NCBI GenBank assembly: GCA_017409875.1
Contig: JAFQRW010000008.1
Span: 102,920 to 166,919, forward strand
Source: Clostridia bacterium
Lineage (GTDB): Bacteria > Bacillota > Clostridia > RGIG6154
Reading direction: 5' to 3'
DNA length: 64,000 nucleotides
Shown here one piece after another: positions 54,096 to 61,427 of this stretch. The position numbers were made by a program, and so were the translations under genes. Below the pieces are notes generated by a model, which saw only the letters and a list, made by a program, of their open reading frames with translations, searched no databases and was not told where the DNA came from. Position 1 is the first letter of the stretch, and each line of letters opens with the position of its first letter.

Positions 54096-55001
54096 ATGGT
54101 ACTTAACAGCTTAACAAAAGTAAATGAATATGTATCATTAGGACAGCAACAGGAGCTTGTTTTGTTGTGTGAAACAAGACATAAACAGGAAATTGATAAT
54201 ATTTATAAAAAAATAATTGAAAAAGGTTCACATGTTATTTTAGTAACAGGTCCTTCGTCTTCCGGAAAAACAACTTTTTCAAATGTTCTTTCCAATAAAT
54301 TCGAGGTTCCTCCGCTTGTGCTTTCGGTTGATAACTTTTTCTATGGTGGTGACGAAATTGACAAAACTGACAGCAACTATGAAACCTTTGAAAGCATTGC
54401 AGGGGTTAATGTTGAACTTTTGAATGAGTGTATTTATTCGCTTTTAAGATACGAACCTACAAACGTACCAAGGTTTGATTTTACAGCAAACAGAAATATA
54501 AAAAATGACAGAGTGGTTACCCTTAGACAAGGACAGGAGATTATTTTGGAGGGAACACATGCGTTTAATGAGGTTTTTGTTCCAAAACTTGACGGCAAAG
54601 AAAAATTTAAGGCATTTATATATGTTGGCGAGGATTTTGATTTAGGTGGCGGCGAGGTTTTAACAGGCAGGGATATCAGGCTTATAAGACGTTCAGTAAG
54701 AGACCAGCTATATCGTGGAAGTAAGGTGGACAGAACACAAACGCTCTGGGGGAATGTAGTAAGATTTGAAAAAGATTTTATAATGCCATATTTAGAAAGT
54801 GCAGACAGTGTGTTTAATACATTTTTAGCGTATGAACCATGTATTATGAAAACATATCTTGATGCGTTTTTAAGAGAGTGCAGCGACTTAAATTACACTA
54901 AATATATTCGTTCATTAAATGAAAAGATTTCAGAATTTAAAGCCATTGATGAAGGCTTAATTCCTAAAGAATCGCTTTTAAAGGAATTTATCAGAAGATA
55001 G
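54096..55001 (+). CDS. Uridine kinase/phosphoribulokinase-family nucleoside kinase (short form)
   Basis: A 301-residue P-loop kinase with GPSSSGKTTF (about residues 50-59), LSVDNFFY and EGTHAFN, plus the RLIRRSVRDQLYRG-type lid. Many Firmicutes carry a roughly 550-residue version in which TGS and ThrRS-like domains precede this kinase; here only a 45-residue stub remains before the P-loop. Probably phosphorylates a nucleoside. It starts 1 nt after the MBL gene stop, implying coupling. Confidence 0.83.
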   Translation: MVLNSLTKVNEYVSLGQQQELVLLCETRHKQEIDNIYKKIIEKGSHVILVTGPSSSGKTTFSNVLSNKFEVPPLVLSVDNFFYGGDEIDKTDSNYETFESIAGVNVELLNECIYSLLRYEPTNVPRFDFTANRNIKNDRVVTLRQGQEIILEGTHAFNEVFVPKLDGKEKFKAFIYVGEDFDLGGGEVLTGRDIRLIRRSVRDQLYRGSKVDRTQTLWGNVVRFEKDFIMPYLESADSVFNTFLAYEPCIMKTYLDAFLRECSDLNYTKYIRSLNEKISEFKAIDEGLIPKESLLKEFIRR

Positions 55002-55034
55002 AGGTAATTTTAATAAAATAATTTACAAAAAGCC

Positions 55035-55063
55035 TTGACATTTATATTAAATGTTGCTATAAT
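55035..55063 (+). promoter_or_regulatory. Promoter of the tRNA-Gly/Arg/His operon
   Basis: TTGACA (55035-55040), 17-bp spacer, TATAAT (55058-55063): perfect consensus. Confidence 0.92.
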
Positions 55064-55086
55064 ATAAAAGTCGCAAGGCTCTAAAT

Positions 55087-55160
55087 GCGGGTGTAGTTCA
55101 ATGGTAGAACCCCAGCCTTCCAAGCTGGTCGTGTGGGTTCGATTCCCATCACCCGCTCCA
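55087..55160 (+). tRNA. tRNA-Gly (TCC)
   Basis: A 74-nt cloverleaf with encoded CCA; acceptor GCGGGTG/CACCCGC, anticodon loop CTTCCAA, T-loop TTCGATT. Confidence 0.95.
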
Positions 55161-55163
55161 TAT

Positions 55164-55240
55164 GCGCCTGTAGCTCAGCTGGATAGAGCAATTGCCTTCT
55201 AAGCAATGGGCCAGGAGTTCGAATCTCTTCAGGCGCGCCA
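55164..55240 (+). tRNA. tRNA-Arg (TCT)
   Basis: A 77-nt cloverleaf with encoded CCA; acceptor GCGCCTG/CAGGCGC, anticodon stem TTGCC/AGCAA region with loop TTCTAA, T-loop TTCGAAT. Confidence 0.94.
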
Positions 55241-55277
55241 AATATCGTTTAGTGCCTTAAAGGTACTAACGATATTT
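55241..55277 (+). terminator. Hairpin after tRNA-Arg
   Basis: AATATCGTTTAGTGCC / AGGTACTAACGATATT stem with short T-run; probably a partial terminator or processing site, since tRNA-His follows 34 nt later without a clear promoter. Confidence 0.6.
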
Positions 55278-55310
55278 TGATATAAAAGCCTTTTGCGACA
55301 AATTTAATAT

Positions 55311-55388
<78 letters not shown>

Positions 55389-55391
55389 AAA

Positions 55392-55431
55392 AGAAACGAC
55401 AATTTTCGTAAGAAAGTTGTCGTTTCTTTTT
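55392..55431 (+). terminator. Terminator of the tRNA operon
   Basis: AAGAAACGACAA / TTGTCGTTTCTT stem followed by TTTT. Confidence 0.85.
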
Positions 55432-55434
55432 GTA

Positions 55435-55522
55435 CTCTTATCTTTTCACTATTCTCTCTTCACTGTTCTCTAAAAATTGTCATTTCCAGATAAGAGATAA
55501 AAGAGAATAGAGAGGAGAAAAG
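55435..55522. repeat. CT-rich imperfect inverted repeat flanking the four-helix-bundle gene
   Basis: CTCTTAT (55435) pairs with ATAAGAG (55490), CTTTTC (55442) with GAAAAG (55517), and CTATTCTCT (55449) with AGAGAATAG (55502). The strand switches from pyrimidine-rich to purine-rich half way. It is not a terminator and has no gene. Confidence 0.5.
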
Positions 55523-55544
55523 GTAGTTTTGCTATGCAAAACAT

Positions 55545-55572
55545 TGATTTATGCATAGATTTATGTTATACT
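55545..55572 (+). promoter_or_regulatory. Promoter of the four-helix-bundle gene
   Basis: TTGATT (55545-55550), 16-bp spacer, TATACT (55567-55572), 19 nt before the start. Confidence 0.6.
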
Positions 55573-55590
55573 CAACTTGAGGTGAAAATA

Positions 55591-55944
55591 ATGGAAAGCC
55601 CGCTTTTAAACAAATCATTGGAATTTGCAACAAAAATCGTGTTGTTTTATGAAACGTATTCAAAGTCTAAAAAAGATACGACTATTGCAAAACAACTTCT
55701 TCGAAGTGCAACAAGTGTTGGTGCAAATATCAATGAAGCGATTTATGGAAATAGCAGACCTGATTTTATTGCTAAACTGCATATTTCTTTAAAAGAAGTA
55801 AGCGAAAGTATATATTGGCTAACGCTTTTGAGAAACACTAAGTTATTTGAGTATGATTATGATAATTCGATCACACTTGCAGAAGAAATTAAAAAAATGC
55901 TTATTTCGTCAATAAATACCGCAAAACAAAACATGGATAAATAA
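55591..55944 (+). CDS. Four-helix-bundle protein (S23/bAvd-like)
   Basis: A 117-residue helical protein of the 'S23 / four helix bundle' family. Typical pattern: N-terminal LLNKSLEFATKIV, then QLLRSATSVGANINEA, KLHISLKEVSESIYWL and ITLAEEIKKMLISSI. Relatives are encoded in 23S rRNA intervening sequences and as accessory proteins (bAvd) of diversity-generating retroelements; no reverse transcriptase is nearby. GAGGTG lies 6 nt before the ATG. Function unknown; probably accessory. Confidence 0.85.
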   Translation: MESPLLNKSLEFATKIVLFYETYSKSKKDTTIAKQLLRSATSVGANINEAIYGNSRPDFIAKLHISLKEVSESIYWLTLLRNTKLFEYDYDNSITLAEEIKKMLISSINTAKQNMDK

Positions 55945-55949
55945 AACAA

Positions 55950-55974
55950 GCTGCCACAACTTTGGCAGTTTTTT
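55950..55974 (+). terminator. Terminator of the four-helix-bundle gene
   Basis: CTGCCA/TGGCAG stem followed by TTTTTT. Confidence 0.8.
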
Positions 55975-55975
55975 C

Positions 55976-56004
55976 TTGCAATTTGTTTACATATATGTTA
56001 TACT
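55976..56004 (+). promoter_or_regulatory. Promoter of the structured RNA / coiled-coil gene
   Basis: TTGCAA (55976-55981), 17-bp spacer, TATACT (55999-56004). The expected start (6-8 nt later) falls at the first base of the long hairpin at 56011. Confidence 0.75.
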
Positions 56005-56010
56005 GTATTT

Positions 56011-56170
56011 GCGACACAACTTAATATTTAGACAAACTATGGGAGAAGTATTTTTATTTCGGTAAAAATGCATTCTCTATTTTGGCTTTCTCTTATAGTT
56101 TGTCAAAGTTGTGTCGCAGCAATTGGAGTTATGCATTTTTCAGTGCGTGGCTTCGGCTGCGCACTTTTTT
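56011..56170 (+). ncRNA. Long-hairpin leader or small RNA ending in an intrinsic terminator
   Basis: The outer stem pairs 56011-56022 with 56106-56117 (12 bp, perfect), 56031-56040 with 56095-56104 (10 bp, perfect) and 56041-56048 with 56087-56094 (8 bp including G-U pairs). An inner hairpin pairs 56050-56056 with 56063-56069. A second domain at 56142-56165 is a terminator. The RNA would be about 160 nt when terminated, or a leader of about 178 nt for the gene at 56189. I cannot match it to a named RNA family from memory. Confidence 0.65.
56142..56170 (+). terminator. UUCG-capped terminator inside the leader
   Basis: Ten-bp stem AGTGCG.../...CGCACT closed by C(TTCG)G and followed by TTTTTT, 19 nt before the start codon at 56189. 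Confidence 0.88.
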
Positions 56171-56188
56171 AATTTTGGAGGTATTTTT

Positions 56189-57106
56189 ATGAATAAAGAT
56201 CAATTGAAAAGTTATCTGGAAAAGTTGATTGAACTTGAAAAAGATAGATTTATGACAAAGGAATTGATTTCAAAAATTGACTCCCACAAAGTTGAGCCGA
56301 TACTAAAGTCTTATTGGGAAGAGATTGAGGAAAGACCTGTAATATATGAAGACGGATTTAGCTTTAAGCATCCTATATCTATTGCTTGCGGAGCAATATG
56401 CGCAATTCTCTCTATGGTTATAATGGGGATATTTGACATTGTTGTTCCACCTGTACCGATTGTATGCTATTTTCTTGGAGCGTTCTTTTTAGGGAAATTA
56501 GTTTATTCGGTTATGTATAAAGAAAAGATAGAGGAGATAAATGAGCGTAAACGTAAAGCTGAAAGAATTGCAGCACAGAGAAAAAAGCAGCAAAAAGACG
56601 CAAATATTCGTATAAAAAAAGAAAATCAGGAAGCCGAAAGAATAGCTGATGAAAAAAATTATATTTTAAATCAGGTGAGTTGGAAACTTAAAAATATATA
56701 TAGCCAACTAGAACAAAAATTGAAAGAATTATATTTAAATGATATCATCTATCCCAAATATAGAAATATTATTTCACTTTTGTGTTTTTATGAATATATT
56801 GATTCGGGTAGATGCTCAACTTTAGAAGGTGCTGATGGGGCATATAATCTATTTGAATTTGAACAACGAATGAATAAAATTTCAATTCAATTGGATACTA
56901 TTATTTCTAGTTTAAATGAGATAATGAATATTCATTATCAACTCTATACTGTTTTTAATCAAATAAATACAAGATTAACAGAGATGGATGAGAAATTAAA
57001 AACGATAGTGGGTGAGGTGGAAAGTATAGGTAGGGAGGCGGCAAATGCGAAAATGTTAGCATTTGCTGCAGCATATCACTCAAATGTGTTAGGAGATAAT
57101 AGTAAA
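56189..57106 (+). CDS. Two-TM coiled-coil membrane protein, unknown family
   Basis: A 305-residue protein from ATG 56189 (GGAGG upstream). Residues 1-60 are charged and helical. Two adjacent membrane helices lie at about 65-85 and 90-108. Residues 112-160 are a strongly charged Lys/Glu/Arg helix (RKRKAERIAAQRKKQQK). The C-terminal half contains YRNIISLLCFYEYIDSGRC, then STLEGADGAYNLFEFE, and a final coiled coil with IDTIISSLNEI-like heptads. The SGRC...LEG..GAYN...E block looks like a conserved core. No enzymatic motif is seen. A terminator (57121-57148) closes the unit. Location after a structured RNA suggests linked regulation. Confidence 0.75.
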
Positions 57107-57120
57107 TAATACTAATAAAA

Positions 57121-57148
57121 AAACAACTCCATCAGGAGTTGTTTTTTT
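57121..57148 (+). terminator. Terminator of the coiled-coil gene
   Basis: AAACAACTCC-ATCA-GGAGTTGTTT followed by a T-run. Confidence 0.9.
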
Positions 57149-57243
57149 ATGCAGAATATAAGAGAGAGTCGAACACCGAGTGCTATTTACTTTTTTTAGA
57201 TAATATGTTAAAATTAAGCAAATAGATTGGGGGTATATATTTT

Positions 57244-57774
57244 ATGACACTTACTGATTTCATCGCTCAGGGGTTTGGCATAATCGGACTTATAATTACG
57301 GTGCTTTCGTTTCAATGTAAGGGAAATACAAAGTTTTTTATAATGCAGGCTTTAGGCGGGTTTATGTATTTTTTGAACTTTGCCTTAATTGGTGCTCTCG
57401 CTGGTGCACTCTTTAATCTTACCAATATGGTACGTGGAGCGCTTCTTTCAAAAGATGATAAAAAGGTGTGGAAAGTTGTTACAATTTGCTCCCTTTATAC
57501 AGTGTGTTATGTAGTTTCTGTTATTCTTGCAAAGGGAGATACATTCCAGATTTTCTTGGCAACACTTCCGTTTATAACACTTTTTATTATGAGTATACTT
57601 ATGTGGAAAGGCAATGCAAAACACATCCGATATTTTCAGATCATTTTCATGTCTCCGTCGTGGATTGTTCATAACATTTTTAATTTTACCTTAGGTGGAC
57701 TTATATGCGAAACAATGAATATGTGTTCGGCAATAATTTTTCTTATCAGAAATAAATTAAACCAGTCAAAATAA
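57244..57774 (+). CDS. YgjV-family inner membrane protein
   Basis: A 176-residue membrane protein with about six hydrophobic segments. It matches the YgjV pattern: N-terminal QGFGIIGLIITVLSFQCKG, then FLNFALIGALAGALFNL and a C-terminal region with PSWIVHNIFNFTLGG. Function is unknown. It is a single gene; its terminator overlaps the stop codon and is shared with tyrA on the other strand. Confidence 0.85.
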   Translation: MTLTDFIAQGFGIIGLIITVLSFQCKGNTKFFIMQALGGFMYFLNFALIGALAGALFNLTNMVRGALLSKDDKKVWKVVTICSLYTVCYVVSVILAKGDTFQIFLATLPFITLFIMSILMWKGNAKHIRYFQIIFMSPSWIVHNIFNFTLGGLICETMNMCSAIIFLIRNKLNQSK

Positions 57775-57786
57775 CTTGACTGGTTT
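57759..57786. terminator. Bidirectional terminator overlapping the YgjV stop
   Basis: AAACCAGTCAA / TTGACTGGTTT stem with T/A-rich flanks, between convergent genes. Confidence 0.85.
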
Positions 57787-57790
57787 TATT

Positions 57791-58627
57791 TTATTTCTTG
57801 TCAATTTCATCTTTAAGTTCTGAGCCTTCTTTTAACAGTTGCTGCAAAAGCTCTGAGTTGCCATCTGAAAGTGCATCTTTATATTTTGTAAGCTCGGTTA
57901 TTATGTTATCGATTTCAAAAATAAGATGATCTGAGTTTTTCAAAAACAAATCTGCCCACATTTTGGGGTTTAAATGCGCAACTCTTGTAAGGTCTTTATA
58001 AGAACCCGCAGAATATCCCTGATGCGACTTGGCAGTAGGACTTTTAACATACGCATTTGAAACAACATGTGCAAGCTGTGATGTGAATGCTATTATTTCA
58101 TCATGTTTTTGGGCTGTTGAAAAAGTAACATTTTTAAATCCAAGCAATAAAAACAAATCACGAAGTCTTGCCATAAATTTTATATCGTTGTTATGTTCCG
58201 GAACAAGCACCATAGAAGCTCCTGTAAACATTGTGTGGGTAGCGGAAGTAAAACCTGAAAACTGTGTTCCTGCCATAGGATGCCCACCAACAAAAGTAAA
58301 ACCGTGCTTTTTTGCCAGTTTAAATCCCTCGTTGCAAACAGCCTGTTTTACACCGCAACAATCAATTACAATAGTATTTTTTGAGATGAATTTTACGTTT
58401 TGCTCAAGATACTTTATGCAAGCTTTGGGATATAGTGCTAAAAATAAGTATTCACATTCTTTTAAATTGTCGTTTGAAAGTGTACCGTCAATGGCATAAA
58501 TAAGACCTGCACGTTTTATTGTCATTTCGTCACAGTCAGTGCCTAAGACAGTATAATCGGTACGGAATTTAAATGTTTTGGCTAAAGAACCGCCAATTAA
58601 ACCTAATCCAACAATGCCGACTGTCAT
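57791..58627 (-). CDS. tyrA: Prephenate dehydrogenase
   Basis: A 278-residue NAD(P)-dependent enzyme of tyrosine synthesis. Rossmann motif VGIVGLGLIGGSLA (residues 2-15), then GTDCDE, catalytic-region GGHPMAGTQFSG (His about 148) and SAGSYKDLTRVA. No ACT domain, so feedback control may rest with the DAHP synthase. It starts directly after the aroF stop; GGGAGG lies in the end of aroF. Confidence 0.94.
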   Translation of the reverse strand: MTVGIVGLGLIGGSLAKTFKFRTDYTVLGTDCDEMTIKRAGLIYAIDGTLSNDNLKECEYLFLALYPKACIKYLEQNVKFISKNTIVIDCCGVKQAVCNEGFKLAKKHGFTFVGGHPMAGTQFSGFTSATHTMFTGASMVLVPEHNNDIKFMARLRDLFLLLGFKNVTFSTAQKHDEIIAFTSQLAHVVSNAYVKSPTAKSHQGYSAGSYKDLTRVAHLNPKMWADLFLKNSDHLIFEIDNIITELTKYKDALSDGNSELLQQLLKEGSELKDEIDKK

Positions 58628-59626
58628 TTAAAGCGCCTCCCTGATTTTGTTTACAGCAATGCATAAATCTTCGAACTGTTCAGGAGTAAGGGATTGAGCT
58701 CCGTCGCAAAGTGCTTTTGAAGGATTGTTATGAACTTCTATCATAAGTCCGTCTGCACCTGCTGCAACTGCTGCCAGAGACAGTGTTTTTACATATCTTG
58801 AAATGCCGCACGCGTGGCTTGGGTCAACAACTACAGGTAAGTGGCTGAGCTCTTTAATAACAGGAATTGCAGATAAATCAAGAGTGTTTCTTGTAGCGGT
58901 TTCAAATGTGCGTATTCCACGCTCGCAAAGGATAATATCTTCGTTGCCGCCGGCCATTATATATTCAGCACTCATTAAAAATTCCTGAATTGTATTTGCA
59001 AGACCGCGTTTTAAAAGAATAGGTTTTTTTGTTTTGCCGAGCTCTTTTAACAACTCGAAGTTTTGCATATTTCTTGCGCCGACTTGTATTATATCAACAT
59101 TTTCAAACAAAGGAAGATGTGATGCGTCCATAATTTCTGTTATAATAGGAAGACCTGTTATCTTTCGTGCATATTCTAAAAGTTCAATTCCGTCTGCACG
59201 AAGCCCCTGAAACGCATAAGGAGATGTTCTGGGTTTGAAAGCACCGCCTCTTAAAATTCCCGCACCGCTTTTTGAAATAGCGCTTGCAATTTCGGTTATT
59301 TGTTCAGGACTTTCTATTGAACATGGACCTGCTATAATCTGGAAATTGCCTCCGCCGATTTTGACTCCGTTTATATCAATAATGCTGTTGTCGGGGTGAA
59401 ATTTTCTGTTTGCGTTTTTGAATGGTTCACCGATTCTTTTTACGGATGATACTATATCAAGACTTTGCAAAAATTGTTCATCAATTCCGGTAGTATTACC
59501 AATAAGACCTAAAACTGTCTGATAATGACCTTCTGAAATGTGGACTTTAATGCCTTGATCGTTAAGCCATGAAGTTAAATTGTCGATATTTTCTTTAGGT
59601 GCATTTTCTCTTAAAACTACTATCAT
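58628..59626 (-). CDS. aroF: 3-deoxy-7-phosphoheptulonate synthase (type I-beta)
   Basis: A 332-residue first enzyme of the shikimate pathway (PEP plus erythrose-4-phosphate). An N-terminal ferredoxin-like regulatory domain (about residues 1-65) resembles that of Thermotoga DAHP synthase and probably binds Tyr/Phe. The barrel has GPCSIESPEQ (about 97), FKPRTSPYAFQGL, and DPSHACG (about 265). AAGGAGG precedes the ATG. First gene of an aroF-tyrA operon. Confidence 0.95.
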   Translation of the reverse strand: MIVVLRENAPKENIDNLTSWLNDQGIKVHISEGHYQTVLGLIGNTTGIDEQFLQSLDIVSSVKRIGEPFKNANRKFHPDNSIIDINGVKIGGGNFQIIAGPCSIESPEQITEIASAISKSGAGILRGGAFKPRTSPYAFQGLRADGIELLEYARKITGLPIITEIMDASHLPLFENVDIIQVGARNMQNFELLKELGKTKKPILLKRGLANTIQEFLMSAEYIMAGGNEDIILCERGIRTFETATRNTLDLSAIPVIKELSHLPVVVDPSHACGISRYVKTLSLAAVAAGADGLMIEVHNNPSKALCDGAQSLTPEQFEDLCIAVNKIREAL

Positions 59627-59660
59627 TTAAAGGCTCCTCCTTGAAGTGGTTTATTAAAAT

Positions 59661-59689
59661 ATTATACTATTGTACAAAAATTTTGTCAA
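59661..59689 (-). promoter_or_regulatory. aroF-tyrA promoter
   Basis: On the minus strand TTGACA (59684-59689), 17-bp spacer, TATAAT (59661-59666): perfect consensus. Confidence 0.88.
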
Positions 59690-59693
59690 ATAA

Positions 59694-59722
59694 AAATATC
59701 CGCTTTTAAAAAGCGGATATTT
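59694..59722 (-). terminator. Terminator of the small membrane protein gene
   Basis: AAATATCCGCTT / AAGCGGATATTT stem, T-run on the minus strand. Confidence 0.85.
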
Positions 59723-59729
59723 TGGAGAA

Positions 59730-59957
59730 TTATAAGATAGTGTCAGCAATCTTTTTCTTTATTTTGCCTACAGGAACACCGCAGCATGTTTCACTGTAGA
59801 CTTTTTCCTCCTGCATATATTCTGCACCGCCCAATACAATGTGAGCAATGCCGTAGCCGATAAGTCCAGCACCAAACAAAGGGAGTTTGTTTTTTAGTAT
59901 ACAACCGCCTACAAGTACGCTTGTTCCTGCTATTATAGGGGCAACACCTTTATGCAT
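59730..59957 (-). CDS. 75-residue membrane protein, unknown function
   Basis: Start ATG 59957 lies 10 nt after GGAG. Residues 5-50 are two hydrophobic segments rich in Gly/Ala (GVAPIIAGTSVLVGGCIL and LPLFGAGLIGYGIAHIVLG) with a short KNK turn. The C-terminal tail carries TCCG and a Lys-rich end. No family recognised. Single gene with its own terminator. Confidence 0.65.
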   Translation of the reverse strand: MHKGVAPIIAGTSVLVGGCILKNKLPLFGAGLIGYGIAHIVLGGAEYMQEEKVYSETCCGVPVGKIKKKIADTIL

Positions 59958-60104
59958 AATTATACATCTCCTATACATTGTGATTTTTTGCTCTGTCTTC
60001 CAAAAATGCCATTAAATACATTTGTTTTACTTTAATTCGTTGAAATTTGAGCAAAATTTATTATTATTTTTACTAAAAAAGTTTAAAAATATGCAATTTA
60101 GGTA

Positions 60105-60133
60105 TTGATATTTTTTACTATTTATTGTAAAAT
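60105..60133 (+). promoter_or_regulatory. pfkA promoter
   Basis: TTGATA (60105-60110), 17-bp spacer, TAAAAT (60128-60133). The leader of about 70 nt contains an inverted repeat GCTAA-N7-TTAGC at 60164-60180. Confidence 0.65.
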
Positions 60134-60209
60134 AGTAACGTATTGTGCAAAAACGAATACATAGCTAATATATGGTTAGCTCTTAGTTATATGGAAGGAT
60201 TGTATAAAA

Positions 60210-61340
60210 ATGTCAGAAATCAAAAAAATTGCAATTTTAACTGGCGGTGGAGACTGCCCGGGACTTAACCCTGTTATCAGGGCAGTGGTTAAAACTGCCA
60301 TAGAAAAATATGGTTTGGAAGTTGTTGGAATAAAAAACGGTTACCATGGACTGTATCATAAAGATTTTATTGAACTAGGTCTTAGTGCTGTTGAAGAAAT
60401 CATCAGCGAGGGTGGAACAATCCTTGGAAGTTCAAACAAAGATAATTTGTTTAAATATCCGGTAAGAGATGAAAACAATAAAATTGTAAGAAGTGAGGAC
60501 GGCTCTATTAAATATCACGATGTTTCAGATATTGCTGTTCAAAATCTTAAAGATGCAGGCATAGATGCATTGTTTATTTTAGGAGGAGACGGCACTCTTA
60601 CTTCTGGAAGAGATTTTGCAAGAAAAGGTGTAAATGTTATCGGTATACCAAAAACAATAGATAACGATCTTGCCTGCACAGACTATACATTTGGATTTGA
60701 TACAGCGATAGGTGTAATTACTGATGCTCTTGATAGAATAAGGACAACAGGAAAATCTCATCACAGAGTTATGGTTGCAGAAATAATGGGCAGAGGAGCA
60801 GGTTGGCTTACTCTCCATGGTGGTATCGCAGGTGCGGCAGATGTTATTTTAATACCTGAAATTCCTTATGATATCAATAAAGTTATTGCAAAAATTGAAA
60901 AAGACATAAAAAATGGCAAGGACTTTACTATTATTGCTGCAGCTGAGGGCGCTCATCCGGTAGGTGGCGGTCAGTTTGTAAACGAAATTGTAGAAACAAG
61001 TCCCGATGCTATCAGACTTGGTGGTATTGCAAAGGCAGTAGCTAAAGAAATTGAGTATGCACTTTCTGATTATGAAATTGAAGCACGTTCAAATATTTTA
61101 GGACATATTCAAAGAGGTGGCAGTCCTACAGGTCATGACAGAGTTTTATCTACAAGATACGGTTATGCTGCAGTTGAACTTGCAATGCAAGGCAAGTTTG
61201 GTAATATGGTTACCTTAAACGGTGATAAAATTGTGCATGCTTCTTTGGAAGATGTTATCGGACAAAAAACTAAAAATGTTAATCCGGATTCAGAACTTAT
61301 TCAGGTTGCAAGAGCAATGGGAATTTGCTTTGGTGATTAA
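60210..61340 (+). CDS. pfkA: 6-phosphofructokinase
   Basis: A 376-residue glycolytic kinase. GGGDCPGLN at the N-terminus, the catalytic PKTIDNDL (residues 147-154), the nucleotide-loop GGDGT (125-129) and MGRGAGWL. The Gly of GGDG is the ATP-type residue, while the Lys of PKTIDND is typical of pyrophosphate-dependent or group III enzymes (ATP-PFK has PGTIDND). This mixed pattern is known from ATP-using actinobacterial enzymes, so ATP is more likely, but the phosphoryl donor is not settled. GGAAGGA precedes the ATG. Confidence 0.93.
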   Translation: MSEIKKIAILTGGGDCPGLNPVIRAVVKTAIEKYGLEVVGIKNGYHGLYHKDFIELGLSAVEEIISEGGTILGSSNKDNLFKYPVRDENNKIVRSEDGSIKYHDVSDIAVQNLKDAGIDALFILGGDGTLTSGRDFARKGVNVIGIPKTIDNDLACTDYTFGFDTAIGVITDALDRIRTTGKSHHRVMVAEIMGRGAGWLTLHGGIAGAADVILIPEIPYDINKVIAKIEKDIKNGKDFTIIAAAEGAHPVGGGQFVNEIVETSPDAIRLGGIAKAVAKEIEYALSDYEIEARSNILGHIQRGGSPTGHDRVLSTRYGYAAVELAMQGKFGNMVTLNGDKIVHASLEDVIGQKTKNVNPDSELIQVARAMGICFGD

Positions 61341-61356
61341 TTTGTAGCAAATTTTG

Positions 61357-61422
61357 CTGCTCCTTCATAATATGTAGTGTAGTTTATGTTAAGTAAACTT
61401 TCATTATATATAGAGGGAGCAG
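61357..61422 (+). promoter_or_regulatory. Hairpin that would mask the next ribosome binding site
   Basis: CTGCTCCTTC (61357-61366) pairs over 10 bp with GAGGGAGCAG (61413-61422), which contains the Shine-Dalgarno site of the gene at 61428. An inner hairpin AGTTTA/TAAACT lies at 61381-61399. It may control translation. Confidence 0.4.
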
Positions 61423-61427
61423 TTTTT

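Noticed and set aside
56131-56172. A 13-codon leader peptide overlapping the terminator before the coiled-coil gene
   Set aside because: GGAG is only 2 nt from the ATG, too close for efficient initiation, and the peptide has no run of regulatory codons.
60164-60180. GCTAA-N7-TTAGC dyad in the pfkA leader as a third DtxR-type operator
   Set aside because: The arms have the opposite orientation to GTTAG...CTAAC and a different spacing, so it does not match the feo operators.
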